Notes: generated by a model from the sequence alone, not told the origin. Positions 9,344 to 19,678 are shown, counted from the stretch's first letter. The stretch: 64,000 bases of DNA from Paenibacillaceae bacterium (GCA_029256185.1 JAQSYI010000003.1:62001-126000), one strand, 5' to 3'. A program made the numbers and translations.

Positions 9344-12300
9344 ATGAAAAGAAGGATTGCCTTATTGCTGTCTGTTCTTATGGTGTTTACCTTGCTTTCC
9401 AGTGGCGTATCCCTGGCTAACGAAGATGTACTTGGGCCGGTTCTGGAAGCAGCGACGAATACCCTTACGCAGTCTGCAAAAATCGTGCATGAAGAGAATT
9501 TTGACAGCTGGACCGGTGTCAACGGGAATGGTGGCTGGAGAATGACTCCAAGTGCAACTGGCAAAATCACCCTGGAGACGGATCCGGCCAACGGGAATCA
9601 GTATTTGAGGCTGGAGGATAATGGCGACAAAAGTCCCATGGCCACTTTGACTTTTAAAGAGCTTTTTAACGGAGAGGTGTATAAGGGAGGAACCGTCCTG
9701 TTGGAGTTTGATGTCAAAACGGAGGAAATACTCTTGCCTGATGCCAAGCATGAGTGGTTCGGGGCAGCCGTTTATGCAGAAGGAGGGAAACTGATCACCA
9801 AGGTAGAAAATGATGTTAAAGATAAGGGGTATGTTTTTTACATGCAGTACCTGAACGAAGCAGGAGTGTCAGCGAATAACCCTCTGCTATCGCAGGAAGC
9901 GTATCAGGATGGGGAATGGTATCGAATTGGCATCGAGATAGATACCGATGGGAAAAAGGTAAAAGGTTACTTTTATGATAGGACAGACAACCTGCTGGGG
10001 TTCGTTGATTTCGGAGGATGGAAAGATGGGACTGCGAGCGGAGTGGAATCCATCAAATTCCAGGGCGTATCGAAAAGCATGGGTTACATCAGTATCGACA
10101 ACTTGACAGTCACGCGGATCAACGCTCAGGAGGATCCAGGTGGGGAAGAACCGGGAGCGGAAAAAATTCTCATCGACCCTTCAAAGGTCCTGAATAATGT
10201 ATCCCATAATCCCATTGGCATCGTGTCCAATCATTTGTATGACTCGGATATATATTATCCCGACAGGGCCAAGAATCTGGCCCAGTCCGTGAAGGAACTG
10301 GGTGTAAAAACCATGCGTTTCGGAGAGGGGGAAGCCGGTGACCGGTATCTATGGACGGGTGCGCCGTATCCTACCGAGCCAGGTAGCCCGCTGACACCCC
10401 AGCTATCTTATTACTCCGAAACGAATTTCAAGTTGGATAATTCCGAAAAGGACAGGCTGAATCCAGATGGAACCTATAAAAATACCCAGGATTTCAATGA
10501 ATTCATGCAGATCGTGGAGGAAACAGGGGTTGAACCCTTTGTTGTAGTAGGGCTGGATGCCATCGTCGCAGCGCCAAAGGCCGACTGGGCCAAAACCAGG
10601 GAACAACTGAAGGAATCTGCGGTACAGTGGGTACGCTATGCGAATGTCACCAACCAGTGGAATGTGAAGTACTGGGAAATCGGCAACGAAAGCTATCTTG
10701 AAGGCCATACGATGACGAAATGGGACCCTGTAGAATACGTTGCGGTATTCAAGGAATTTGTCGCCGCCATGAAGGCAGTGGATCCCACCATTAAGGTCGG
10801 GGTTCCCATTCATACGTTTGCCGATTGGAACCGGGTGATCTTAACCGAGTTGTCCGATCAAATCGACTTTCTGATTGTTCACCTGTATTCCGGTATCAGT
10901 ACCACTGCCCTCGATACGGTGATCAGCGATATCGAACGGTATTGCAGGCCGGAGGATCGTGAGCGGATTAAAATCTCCATAACCGAAACCAGTGTATATG
11001 CTTCCGGAAATGCCGAGCCTAACAATATTAATGTGGCAGTGAATTATGCGGCCAAAATAGGCATGATGCTAGAGTATGAAAAAGTAAACTATTTTCATTT
11101 CTGGGTTACTAGAAGAAATTTGACTAGCAAGGACGTACGATCTGCTCTGGATGATAATGGGAATATATTGCCCATAGGACAAGCCATGAGCATCTGGTCC
11201 CAGTTCTTGGGAGATACCATGGTCTCTGCGACCGGTGCCAAAAATTCGGATGCCTTTGCCACGTATTCACCTTCCGATGGAAAGCTGAATGTTCTGCTAA
11301 CCAACCGGCAGAGTGTAGCGGTGGATGTGAATGTGCAGCTGCAAAACTTTGTTGCGGCGGAGTCCAATGAAAAATGGGTGTATAAAGGAACCAGCCCCGA
11401 GGATATCCAACCGGTTTTTGCAAAGAGTGATTCGGTTGCGGTACACAATGGTACCGCCAGCCTGACACTGGAGCCATGCACATTAACGGTGATTACCTTC
11501 CTGGCTCCCGTTACCGGAATCCAGCCGGTGAGTGTGAGCACCACCCCAGGAACGGCGCCGGAGTTACCCACGGTAGTAACCGCCGTATACAATGGTTCGC
11601 CGGCGGGGAGCAGAGCCGTTATATGGAATCCGATTGATCCGCAGCAATACACGCAGCCCGGAAGCTTTACGGTGCAAGGAGCGGCAGAAGGCACGGACAT
11701 ACCGGCAACGGCGGTGGTGACGGTGACTCCGGCGCTTATGGAAGCGGATACAATCGCCCCCATATGGATTAATCCGACACTGACGGCATCTGCCATAACC
11801 AGCAGCGGGCTGATCCTTAGCTGGAACGGCGCCCATGATGATACGGACGTAGTCACTTATGCGGTATATAAGGATAATGTGCTCTTTGCTGCACTGGGAA
11901 CGGAAAGTACCTATCAGGTGACAAATCTGACGGCGGGAACCCGGTACAATTTCAAGATTGAAGCGGGGGATGCTGCAGGGAACTGGAGTGTGAACGGCCC
12001 TGATATAACGGCGACTACATTGGCAAGCGGCGGGGTTAATAACAGCAGTTATCCTGGCCCTGCGGCACCGACTCCAGCGCCCACGCCAAGTCTAACGCCA
12101 ACCCCAACCCATACTCCGGCGCCTGCCATCGACTTCCCGGATGTGGGAGAGCATTGGGCGGCAGAAGACATCAACAAGCTGGCAGCGTTTGGTTGTATCT
12201 CCGGATATCCGGACGGAACCTTTAAGCCTGGGGGCTGGATAACAAGGGCCGAGTTTGTCAAAATACTCGTTTCCTGTTTGCAGTTGAAAAAAAAGGACAG

Positions 12301-12652
12301 CAAGATATTTTCTGATACAGAGGCGCATTGGGCAAGAGATATTATTGCCACGGCCTATTCACATGGAATTGTCAGCGGATATGACGGAACTATTTTTGGC
12401 CCGGATAAACCGCTGACCCGTGAGCATATGGCCATTATGATTGTGAATGCGCTAAAGCTTCCGGTGGCTGATGAAGAAACGGATTTCCGGGATGTGGCGG
12501 ATCTGTCCCACCGCTCCAAGGCGGCCATTGCAATCGCCAGGAAATACGATGTTATCAATGGCTATCCGGATATGACATTTAAACCTATGGGAAGTGCCAC
12601 CAGGGCAGAGGCGGCAGTTGTGGTGGCAAGAGCTCTTAAACTAGCCGAATAG
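9344..12652 (+). CDS. Secreted SLH-anchored glycoside hydrolase (clan GH-A, GH51/GH39-like)
   Basis: A 1102-residue surface enzyme. Residues 1-25 form a signal peptide. Residues about 45-255 form a lectin-like beta domain. Residues about 275-720 look like a clan GH-A barrel, with YWEIGNES (acid/base Glu449) and ITETSVY (candidate nucleophile Glu548). An Ig-like domain (about 730-805) and a fibronectin III domain (about 810-900) follow, then a Pro/Thr linker, then three S-layer homology repeats (about 933-1100) that would bind pyruvylated wall polymer. The nearest family seems to be arabinofuranosidase-like, but the exact specificity is not readable. It follows the importer and is likely to feed it. 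Confidence 0.85.
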   Translation: MKRRIALLLSVLMVFTLLSSGVSLANEDVLGPVLEAATNTLTQSAKIVHEENFDSWTGVNGNGGWRMTPSATGKITLETDPANGNQYLRLEDNGDKSPMATLTFKELFNGEVYKGGTVLLEFDVKTEEILLPDAKHEWFGAAVYAEGGKLITKVENDVKDKGYVFYMQYLNEAGVSANNPLLSQEAYQDGEWYRIGIEIDTDGKKVKGYFYDRTDNLLGFVDFGGWKDGTASGVESIKFQGVSKSMGYISIDNLTVTRINAQEDPGGEEPGAEKILIDPSKVLNNVSHNPIGIVSNHLYDSDIYYPDRAKNLAQSVKELGVKTMRFGEGEAGDRYLWTGAPYPTEPGSPLTPQLSYYSETNFKLDNSEKDRLNPDGTYKNTQDFNEFMQIVEETGVEPFVVVGLDAIVAAPKADWAKTREQLKESAVQWVRYANVTNQWNVKYWEIGNESYLEGHTMTKWDPVEYVAVFKEFVAAMKAVDPTIKVGVPIHTFADWNRVILTELSDQIDFLIVHLYSGISTTALDTVISDIERYCRPEDRERIKISITETSVYASGNAEPNNINVAVNYAAKIGMMLEYEKVNYFHFWVTRRNLTSKDVRSALDDNGNILPIGQAMSIWSQFLGDTMVSATGAKNSDAFATYSPSDGKLNVLLTNRQSVAVDVNVQLQNFVAAESNEKWVYKGTSPEDIQPVFAKSDSVAVHNGTASLTLEPCTLTVITFLAPVTGIQPVSVSTTPGTAPELPTVVTAVYNGSPAGSRAVIWNPIDPQQYTQPGSFTVQGAAEGTDIPATAVVTVTPALMEADTIAPIWINPTLTASAITSSGLILSWNGAHDDTDVVTYAVYKDNVLFAALGTESTYQVTNLTAGTRYNFKIEAGDAAGNWSVNGPDITATTLASGGVNNSSYPGPAAPTPAPTPSLTPTPTHTPAPAIDFPDVGEHWAAEDINKLAAFGCISGYPDGTFKPGGWITRAEFVKILVSCLQLKKKDSKIFSDTEAHWARDIIATAYSHGIVSGYDGTIFGPDKPLTREHMAIMIVNALKLPVADEETDFRDVADLSHRSKAAIAIARKYDVINGYPDMTFKPMGSATRAEAAVVVARALKLAE

Positions 12653-12706
12653 GAGCATGCTGCTGCAGCCGCTCCGTTACCTTGTCGGGAAAGGGACGGC
12701 AACAGC

Positions 12707-12883
12707 ATGCATGTCTGGTCGGAAAGATCCTTTCGAACGGATAGGGAACGAATCCTGGCAATAGCGCGGGAGCCATGTAACGGTGTTTGTTCTGCCGGGA
12801 CATGGTTCTATGTGCTGTTGACGAAGAAGCTTCCCGGTCGCTTGGGTAAGGGGCAGTATCCAATGGGAAGCGGCAACCTCTAG
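12707..12883 (+). other. Short open frame of unknown meaning in the glycosidase-lyase gap
   Basis: A 58-codon frame with no recognisable domain and no clear ribosome binding site. It shares the gap 12653-13141 with the solute-binding relic below. It may be decayed coding sequence; I cannot assign it. Confidence 0.2.
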
Positions 12884-12918
12884 GGTGCCCTTTCCATCTA
12901 TTATCCCACTCACTCAGG

Positions 12919-13101
12919 ATGCAGACCGTGGGCGCTCTGACCGCCGGAAGTCTCTTAAATAAGGAAATCAAGTCGTTGTGTGATGTGTATTTGTCCTACG
13001 ATGAAAAGCCAGGCATCCTGTCTATTGAAAATACGGTGCCTGATCCAGATCTGATCCAGTCCACCAAAGAAATGAACGAGCAGTACCAGAAGAACAAATA
13101 A
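12919..13101 (+). pseudogene. C-terminal relic of a solute-binding lipoprotein
   Basis: The open frame ends in DLIQSTKEMNEQYQKNK, which matches the ending of the intact binding protein at 7550-9082 (DVIKATEEMNAEYKKVK) in the same register. No signal peptide, lipobox or body of the protein remains. This points to a second importer gene mostly deleted here, next to the lyase genes it may once have served. Confidence 0.65.
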
Positions 13102-13141
13102 ATAAGCAGATTGTGCAAATAAGCAGGCATCCCATTAATGG

Positions 13142-14446
13142 ATGATCCGGACACGGGGGCGTACAATCAAGGTGAAGAAATCAAAGGAGGCGACGATTAT
13201 CAAACGGGAAGCTTATGAAGCAGAACCTCTCTTCCGGATGATTGCTATACCGAACCGCTGGTGCATCCACAGCTACTACACTTTGTCGCCGTATGCCCCC
13301 GATGGCTCGGGACGCCTGCTCCTGGCCGGAGCTGATCTGGAACGGGGAACAGGGGAGGTGCTGGTCACCGACAGCTCCGGTTCTGTTCTCGACCGGTTCG
13401 GCGACAGCCCGCTGAACTCATCGTTTTACCATACGGGACATTGGCAGACATGGGGGCCTGATGGCAAAAGCGTCTATTACCGGGGCGGTACGTTGAAGGA
13501 GCCGCTGATGATCCGGCGGGAGCTTGCGACAGGCCGGGAAGATGTGCTGGAAGGGGATATGGAGGGAGCTCCTCCCTTCGGCGAGCCCATCATCTCAGGG
13601 CTGCTTGGCATGCTGTATGCGGCAGGCTATGGCGAGAACCGCTACCAGCCGGAGCAAGCACCGGTTCCGTTCTCACACCGGGATAAGCACGGTTTGTTCC
13701 AGTACAGCTTTCCGAATCCGGGAGAGGCTGCAGGAGGGGGAAGCAAGCTTGTATTAAGCATACAGGATGTGCTGGAACGGCATCCTGACCGGGATAAGCT
13801 TGCGGCAAGCGACAGAGAAATCCGGGAGCGTCTTGGAGCAGACGAGGGGCTTACCCTGATGTGCTATTGCGTCAGATGGAACCAGGACGGCAGCCGGTTG
13901 TTGTTCTACTTCGGCAATCATTGTGTGGTCGCAAGCCGCCAGGAGCCCCGGTTGGCCTATATTTTCACCGCAGACCGGGAGTTCAAGGAGATTCACCTGG
14001 CGGTGGATTTAAGCTATGGACGGCGGGGAGTGCACTGGTACTGGCATCCCGACGGGGAGCATCTGCTGGGCTATGGGCCCGATCCGGAGCAAGAGGGAGG
14101 CATGTGCTTGGGCTCGGTGCGTTATGACGGGAGCGGTTACAAGAAGATCAGCGCCCACGCCAGCGGCGGGCATCCCAGCATCTCTCCGGCAGACCACAAC
14201 CTGCTGGTGACCGATGAGAGTACCATGCCCGGAAGGGTCCTGCTGATTGATCTGCGGGAAGACCGGGTAATCCGCAGCCTGAGTCTGCCCCGGGTCTATG
14301 GAGCCAAGGAGCCGCCTGGACGCAATCCGTTCCGGGTCTGTCACCATCCTGTCTTTTCCCGTGACGGTGAGCGGCTGCTTATCAATATTTTACCGGGACG
14401 GCATGCTGCATTGGCTGAGCTGAATCTGAAGGAGGCTTTAACATGA
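13142..14446 (+). CDS. Beta-propeller protein, oligogalacturonate-lyase-like
   Basis: Up to 434 residues built from repeated propeller blades ([57 protein letters not shown]). The His-rich blade edges resemble PL22-type oligogalacturonate lyases, cytoplasmic enzymes that split uronic acid disaccharides; a non-enzymatic propeller cannot be excluded. No signal peptide. The start is uncertain: ATG 13142 has no ribosome binding site, while AAAGGAGG at 13183-13190 is followed only by ATT (13196) and ATC (13199). It overlaps the next gene by 4 bases, so the two are translationally coupled. Confidence 0.6.
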   Translation: MIRTRGRTIKVKKSKEATIIKREAYEAEPLFRMIAIPNRWCIHSYYTLSPYAPDGSGRLLLAGADLERGTGEVLVTDSSGSVLDRFGDSPLNSSFYHTGHWQTWGPDGKSVYYRGGTLKEPLMIRRELATGREDVLEGDMEGAPPFGEPIISGLLGMLYAAGYGENRYQPEQAPVPFSHRDKHGLFQYSFPNPGEAAGGGSKLVLSIQDVLERHPDRDKLAASDREIRERLGADEGLTLMCYCVRWNQDGSRLLFYFGNHCVVASRQEPRLAYIFTADREFKEIHLAVDLSYGRRGVHWYWHPDGEHLLGYGPDPEQEGGMCLGSVRYDGSGYKKISAHASGGHPSISPADHNLLVTDESTMPGRVLLIDLREDRVIRSLSLPRVYGAKEPPGRNPFRVCHHPVFSRDGERLLINILPGRHAALAELNLKEALT

Positions 14447-15069
14447 GTCTGTGGACGCTGCTCGAAGGTGGACACAGCATGCCCGGCAGGCAGACGGCGG
14501 GCGCAAGACTGGCCGCCCGCATCGGCTATTGGCTGGCCAACCGTCACAAGCAGGCTTCCGTTCATCCCGGCTGCCTGATCAGCCCGGAGGCCAAGGTCAA
14601 TCCGCGGAGCGGCCGCATCGAGATCGGTGAAGGCAGCCTCATTGCGGCCGGAGCCTTGATACAGGGCAATGTGCGGATTGGCCGCAATTGCTCGGTGCAG
14701 GCGTACTCCAACATTGTCGGTTATGGTGATCCGGATAACCGTGAGGGATGGATCACCATCGGCAATGATGTGAGAATCGCCTCCCACGCCATTATGATTG
14801 CGGCCAATCACCGGTTCGAGGACGCGGGCAGGACCATCCGCAGCCAAGGGGTGCAAGCTGCGCCGATTACCATCGAAGACGATGTATGGATCGGCGGCAG
14901 AGTCAGTATTACGGCCGGCGTAACCATTGGCCGGGGGTCGGTGATCGGCGGGGGGGCCGTGGTTACCCGGGATATCCCCCCTTACAGTGTGGCTGTCGGC
15001 GTTCCCGCAAAAGTGGTGAGGCAGCGGGGAGAACAAGCGCAGGACCATCCAGAGGAGGAAAAACAGTGA
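14443..15069 (+). CDS. Acyltransferase with left-handed beta-helix (hexapeptide repeats)
   Basis: 208 residues. From about residue 45 the chain is a run of hexapeptide repeats ([40 protein letters not shown]) with the acetyltransferase ending [24 protein letters not shown] carries the catalytic-type His common in LbH O-acetyltransferases. It overlaps genes on both sides by 4 bases (ATGA and GTGA). Acetyl transfer to a sugar is likely; an acetyltransferase inside a degradation operon is unusual, and it might protect an intermediate. Confidence 0.82.
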   Translation: MSLWTLLEGGHSMPGRQTAGARLAARIGYWLANRHKQASVHPGCLISPEAKVNPRSGRIEIGEGSLIAAGALIQGNVRIGRNCSVQAYSNIVGYGDPDNREGWITIGNDVRIASHAIMIAANHRFEDAGRTIRSQGVQAAPITIEDDVWIGGRVSITAGVTIGRGSVIGGGAVVTRDIPPYSVAVGVPAKVVRQRGEQAQDHPEEEKQ

Positions 15070-16115
15070 ATCCCTTATATATTTCCCAAAAGCTGTACGA
15101 ACATTACGAGCATATCGAGGAGGTCAAGCATTATTACGGCGTTCTCGCCATATACAGCCTGGTCATGACGGCAGAGGAGAAGCAGGACCCGGTGCTGCTG
15201 GACAAGTGCCGGAGCATTCTCTCCCGGTTTCCCGACAAGATTCGGCATCCCCACTATAATTTCCCCAGCTACACCATCGGCGGAATCGCCCGGGCCTATG
15301 CGTTCCTGCAGGGGTACATGCCGGAATCCGCAGAGATGGTCCGGGAATACGCGGAAGAGATGCTGACCGCAGCGCGGGACAGCAAGGGCATCATGTCCAT
15401 GCCCAAAGTGCCGGAGCAAGAGAAGATCTGGATTGATGTAGCTACCGCCGTAACCCCTTATCTGATGTATGCCGGGCTGGCGCTCCAGGAGCCGCGTTAT
15501 ATTGACGAGGCAGTGAATCAAACCATGCTGATGATTGAGGAATTCCGCAATCCGGAGAACGGGCTGCTGCATCAGAGCAAGAATTTCGCCGGACCCGGCC
15601 TGTATTCCCAGGATCACTGGGGCAGAGGCAACGGCTGGGGCTACTTCCCGCTGGCCGAACTGGTCCGCCTGCTGCCGCCGGATTCGCCCCATAGGCCCCG
15701 GGTAGAAGCCGCATTCTGCGATCTGTCCCACTCCTTATTGCCCCACCAATCCGCACGGGGACTGTGGAGACAGGAGATTCCCTTCGAATACTCCTATGAA
15801 GAAACATCCGGCACCGGCCTGATCCTCTATGGCTACGGGGTGGGAATCCGCACGGGCTTGCTCGACCGTGACACCTTCGTGCCCGCATTCAAGCGCGGCC
15901 TGGAAGGACTTAACAGCGTCAGCATCAACCCGGATTTCTCCACCGAACACAGCTGCCCCGGATGCCTGTGCCCGGGAGAAGGGGAGGAGAAGGGGACTGT
16001 CAAGGCTTATGTGACCCTGAAGCTGCCTCACCGGGACGAGCATCACAGCTTTGCCCCGCTCATGATGGCTATGGTTGAGGCACATCGCAACGGAATTTTT
16101 GATTTGCCCAGATAG
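15066..16115 (+). CDS. Unsaturated uronyl/rhamnogalacturonyl hydrolase, GH105/GH88
   Basis: The GTG at 15066 has GAGGAGG 8 bases upstream and overlaps the previous stop, giving 349 residues, the usual family length. Motifs match YteR-like alpha6/alpha6 barrels: [18 protein letters not shown] carrying the putative catalytic Asp, [18 protein letters not shown], and a C-terminal [13 protein letters not shown]. These enzymes hydrate the 4,5-unsaturated uronic acid left by polysaccharide lyases. Its coupling to lyase-like genes on both sides supports this role. No signal peptide, so probably cytoplasmic. The gene is GC-rich like its neighbours. Confidence 0.88.
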   Translation: MNPLYISQKLYEHYEHIEEVKHYYGVLAIYSLVMTAEEKQDPVLLDKCRSILSRFPDKIRHPHYNFPSYTIGGIARAYAFLQGYMPESAEMVREYAEEMLTAARDSKGIMSMPKVPEQEKIWIDVATAVTPYLMYAGLALQEPRYIDEAVNQTMLMIEEFRNPENGLLHQSKNFAGPGLYSQDHWGRGNGWGYFPLAELVRLLPPDSPHRPRVEAAFCDLSHSLLPHQSARGLWRQEIPFEYSYEETSGTGLILYGYGVGIRTGLLDRDTFVPAFKRGLEGLNSVSINPDFSTEHSCPGCLCPGEGEEKGTVKAYVTLKLPHRDEHHSFAPLMMAMVEAHRNGIFDLPR

Positions 16116-16127
16116 GAGGAGAACACA

Positions 16128-18185
16128 ATGGCAATATGGATACAGGATTATAAGCGGCTGCGCGGGGATTTGGAGGCGGAGCCCGGCCTGAAGGCCCTCT
16201 GGGAGACCATGCAGGACAGAGTGGCTGCCAGTACAAGCGTCCCCGGAGTGCTCCAGCCGGGAGACACTATGGAGTGGTGGCATCTGATATGGGAGCGTCT
16301 GGGCGATGCGGCCTTCGTGCAGGCGGTCAAGCCTCATGCAGAGTTAGAGGCTTGGGTCCGGGACGCGGTGCTCGGCATATGCCGCAGACCTGCAGACGAC
16401 TGGATCGGACCTTGGTTCCGCAAGCGGACCGAGCCGCTGGAAGGGATGCTCGAGACCGCCCACATAACCGCAGCGGTTGCCAGTGCCATGGACCTGTGCC
16501 CGGAGCTGTTCAGTGATGAGGAACAAGAAGAAATCCGGGCAGCGGTCCGGGACAAGGGAATGGAGCCGTGCCGGAGGTCCGCTGCGAAATATGCCGGCAA
16601 CCGGAATCATATCAATAACTGGTTCATGGTGTTGTTGAACGGATTCGGAACGGCTGCGGTTATGCTCGATGACAGAGAGGCGGTGCGCGAGGCCGTTTCG
16701 TACTACAGCCTCGCAACCAGCTTGTACAACCAAGACAGTTATGGGGAATCCCTGCAGTACAGCAATTATGCCAGCATTCATCTGGTTCATCTGCGGGAGC
16801 TGCTGATCCGGTATGATCCGGCCTTGGAAGCCGAGCTTGATCCGGGCTGCTTCACCCGCCTGATGCCCTGGTATGCGGCCAGCCTGCTCTATATCAAGCC
16901 CCTGTCGGGATGGGGCAGAGAAGGGGATGCCTATCCCCGCAGCGTGAACTTCGGCGACAGCTCGGCTATGTTCCGCCCTTCGGCAGATGTACTGCTGCAT
17001 GCGGCGGCAAGATCTGCCAAGGAATATCCCACGGAAGCAGGCCTGGCGCGCTGGCTGTTCGATGCCACCTATGCCAATCCCCGGCTGGGACCTACGGATT
17101 CCGCAACCTTCGGCTTCGTGAATTCCTATCAGTTCCCGAGCCTGCTGCTTTATAAAGAAGCGGTGGCGGCGGTATCCCCGGAACAGGCGAATTTGCCGCT
17201 GCTCTCCCAGTTTGAGACAGGCACGGTTACGGCCAGAAATAGCTGGACGGACCCGGTGACCGTGCTTGCAGTACAAGGCGGCTTCCTTCAGCATAACGTT
17301 TCTTCGCACCGCCATCTGGACCAGAACAGCTTCATGCTCACTCACAAGCAGGAGCGCTTCTTCGTTGATCCCGGCCATTGCTGCTACAGGCTGCATGCCA
17401 ACCAGGTGTCCAAGCTGAGTTCTTCCCACAATACCTGGAGCTTTCTTGCCCAGACCGAGGATGAAGCTGCCACGTCTTTGATTGAGCAAAAAGAAGTATA
17501 TGGCAATATTCACAATGCGAATCCTTTCTTCAACCACAGCCGGATCCTCCGGCAGATGGATGATGTGCAAATTATCCGCTCCGACTGCGCCGGGGTATAC
17601 GGTGCTCCCATTCTCAAGGCGGAACGCACCTGGATTGCAGTGTTGCCCCATATCCTCTTCGTGGTGGACCGGATCGAGAGTGCAGCACCGGTTAAAGTGC
17701 AGAGCCATTTTGTCGTAAACAACAGGGATAACCGCTTGAACGTCAATGTGGCGGCTTCCAATAAATTGGTATTCAGAAGAGGCGGAGCAGGCATGAAATT
17801 CTTCCTGCTGTCCTCACAATCAGAGGAGCAGGCCAATCCTTGCCGCCTTATCCGGGACTGGGGCTATGTTCATGACTCTTACCATCCCCAGCCGAATCAG
17901 CAGGGGCAAGGCAAGGAGGGCAGCGGTCTGATCTTCCGCTACGAGTCGGAGGGCTTCCGTCATAGCCATACTCTGGTGTACGGCATGGCTATGGACAGCA
18001 ATGAAGGAGTCAGAAAGTGGCATATGAAGGTGTTGGAAGACGGCAGCTATCTGATCGAACCTCCGTCCAAAACCGGCGGGGTATCCCTCAAGCTGACGGA
18101 TGAAGGACACTGGCTGCTCCATAATCTGGACAACAGCCGCACTTACAGGATTGATGAACATCAGGCGGAACGGGTTACTCTATAA
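16128..18185 (+). CDS. Heparinase II/III family polysaccharide lyase
   Basis: 685 residues with the two-part layout of the family: an alpha-helical toroid (residues about 60-340, including NRNHINNWFMVLLNGFGTAA) and a beta-sandwich part from about 370 with SSHRHLDQNSF and FFVDPGHCCYR, the segment that carries the active-site His and metal ligands. No signal peptide is seen, so it would act inside the cell on imported oligosaccharide. AGGAGG precedes the ATG. It lies 12 bases after the GH105 gene, whose substrate it would produce. The 3' end overlaps the convergent AraC gene by 11 bases. Substrate type (glycosaminoglycan, alginate or other) is not readable. Confidence 0.85.
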   Translation: MAIWIQDYKRLRGDLEAEPGLKALWETMQDRVAASTSVPGVLQPGDTMEWWHLIWERLGDAAFVQAVKPHAELEAWVRDAVLGICRRPADDWIGPWFRKRTEPLEGMLETAHITAAVASAMDLCPELFSDEEQEEIRAAVRDKGMEPCRRSAAKYAGNRNHINNWFMVLLNGFGTAAVMLDDREAVREAVSYYSLATSLYNQDSYGESLQYSNYASIHLVHLRELLIRYDPALEAELDPGCFTRLMPWYAASLLYIKPLSGWGREGDAYPRSVNFGDSSAMFRPSADVLLHAAARSAKEYPTEAGLARWLFDATYANPRLGPTDSATFGFVNSYQFPSLLLYKEAVAAVSPEQANLPLLSQFETGTVTARNSWTDPVTVLAVQGGFLQHNVSSHRHLDQNSFMLTHKQERFFVDPGHCCYRLHANQVSKLSSSHNTWSFLAQTEDEAATSLIEQKEVYGNIHNANPFFNHSRILRQMDDVQIIRSDCAGVYGAPILKAERTWIAVLPHILFVVDRIESAAPVKVQSHFVVNNRDNRLNVNVAASNKLVFRRGGAGMKFFLLSSQSEEQANPCRLIRDWGYVHDSYHPQPNQQGQGKEGSGLIFRYESEGFRHSHTLVYGMAMDSNEGVRKWHMKVLEDGSYLIEPPSKTGGVSLKLTDEGHWLLHNLDNSRTYRIDEHQAERVTL

Positions 18186-18981
18186 GAGTGGACGGATTAA
18201 GGCCCAGCGTCTTCTTGAACAGGCGGCTGAAATAGAAGATATCCTGAAAGCCTACCTGCAAAGCCGCTTCGGTCACATTGCATTCTCCGCTTAACAGCAG
18301 GTCCTTGGCCTTATGGATGCGGATATAATTATGATATTGCACCGAGGTCATGCCTGTGATCTGCTTGAACAGCAGGCGGAAGTGGGAAGGGCTGAGCTTG
18401 GCGTGCCGGGCCAGCTCTTCAATGGAATAAGAGCGGGTATAATCGGACTGAATCAGGCTGATGGTCTTCTCAATCGCTTGATATTGGACGGAATTGAAGC
18501 GGGAACGGTCCCGTTCCTTCAGCATGCGGTACAATATTTCCATCAGCAGCCCCTTGCATCTGACGCGGTAGCCGCTGCGTTTGCCGGTCCATACGTGGTA
18601 CAGCTCGGAGAATTGGGGCTGGAGCATGGCCAGATTGTGATGGCGGAGAATCCATTCGATGGAGTTGAGATAAGCTTGGCTCGTCTCATCCCCGAAGCCC
18701 AAATCAAAAGAGATGGTGTAGTAAGTCCAGGGATTATCGGGGTTGCTGCGGGCTGTACGGAGGGATTCCTTGGGGAAAAACAGCACATCTCCCTTCTCCA
18801 CCACATGCATGCGGCCGTCAAAATAATAGAAGGCTTCTCCGTCCATGCAATAGGCCAACACATAGTTAGGGCCCGGATTGGCTTTATCATACCGCCATTC
18901 CGGGTTGGGCTTGCTCTTGGCAACGTGATTAATGCTAATCACTTGAAAATCGTAATCCTGTCCCGTGTGGATCGAAGACAT
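18175..18981 (-). CDS. AraC family transcriptional regulator
   Basis: 268 residues: an N-terminal cupin (about 30-110, with GEAFYYFDGRMHVVEKGDVLFFP) and a C-terminal HTH pair (about 170-265, ending FQDIFYFSRLFKKTLGLNP). This is the compact one-component sugar-responsive type. It is convergent with the lyase chain and overlaps its end, so it is a local regulator candidate, although its target promoter would be several kilobases away near 13100. Confidence 0.9.
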   Translation of the reverse strand: MSSIHTGQDYDFQVISINHVAKSKPNPEWRYDKANPGPNYVLAYCMDGEAFYYFDGRMHVVEKGDVLFFPKESLRTARSNPDNPWTYYTISFDLGFGDETSQAYLNSIEWILRHHNLAMLQPQFSELYHVWTGKRSGYRVRCKGLLMEILYRMLKERDRSRFNSVQYQAIEKTISLIQSDYTRSYSIEELARHAKLSPSHFRLLFKQITGMTSVQYHNYIRIHKAKDLLLSGECNVTEAALQVGFQDIFYFSRLFKKTLGLNPSTLIE

Positions 18982-19144
18982 AACAGACGTCCTTTCCGGT
19001 TATCCTGCCGTTGTTTCACACATACTGCCAGTATAGAGGATGGCCGAAGGTCCGTCCAGAAGCATATTGCCGCCGGCATGCCGGTCCTGCAGGGAACAGA
19101 GGCGGGGCATGCCGGCGGCTTGTATAATAAGACATCGTCTTCCA

Positions 19145-19678
19145 TTAATAGGCCGATACACCCAGCCTGTTGATGATTTGTTCAATAAAAGCAGGCTCAT
19201 CCTCCGGCCGGCGGGAAGTGATCAGGTTGTTATGGACCACCACTTCACGGTCGACGAAGGCAGCGCCGGCAGCTCTGACCTCATCGGCGATGCCGGGATA
19301 GCCGGTCAAGGTTCTGCCTTGCAGCAAGCCGGCTTTGGCAAGCAGCTGCGGGCCGTGGCATATCGCGGCAATGGTAATCCCCAGCTGGTCGGCCTCTTGG
19401 ATGAATTTCACCATATCCCCGTTCTCCAGCAATTTGGCGGGCGACTTGCCCCCGGGAATAATAATCGCCTCATAATCCCTGGGGTCCGCTTCCGCCGCTG
19501 ACAGATGGGAGGTATAGGAGATGGTTTCCTTCTTGCCCGTCAGAACGGCCTCTTTCTCCAGACTGATGATGACCGCATCATTTCCATTCTTGGTAATTGC
19601 CTCGTACGGGTTTTTCATTTCCGAATCCTCGTAGCCTTCCGCCAACAGAAACGCCACTTTTTTCCCCATCTGTTCCAT
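19145..19678 (-). CDS. DJ-1/PfpI family protein (YraA-type)
   Basis: 177 residues from ATG 19678, which follows AAAGGAGCGG. The family core is intact: GYEDSEMKNP with the conserved Glu, IIIPGGKSP, and the nucleophile elbow AAICHGPQLL with the catalytic Cys. HNNLITSRRPED at the end is typical of the stress-protein branch. These proteins repair glycated or aldehyde-damaged cell components. It stands alone between an AraC gene and a divergent transporter. In B. subtilis the relative yraA belongs to the AdhR aldehyde regulon; I found no AdhR-like site upstream here. Confidence 0.9.
   Translation of the reverse strand: MEQMGKKVAFLLAEGYEDSEMKNPYEAITKNGNDAVIISLEKEAVLTGKKETISYTSHLSAAEADPRDYEAIIIPGGKSPAKLLENGDMVKFIQEADQLGITIAAICHGPQLLAKAGLLQGRTLTGYPGIADEVRAAGAAFVDREVVVHNNLITSRRPEDEPAFIEQIINRLGVSAY

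Noticed and set aside
14341..15048. 235-codon minus-strand frame
   Set aside because: Antisense shadow of the hexapeptide acetyltransferase gene caused by high GC.
16344..17708. 454-codon minus-strand frame
   Set aside because: Antisense of the heparinase-like gene; Arg/His-rich composition and no domain.
18313..19173. 286-codon plus-strand frame
   Set aside because: Antisense of the AraC gene at 18175-18981.
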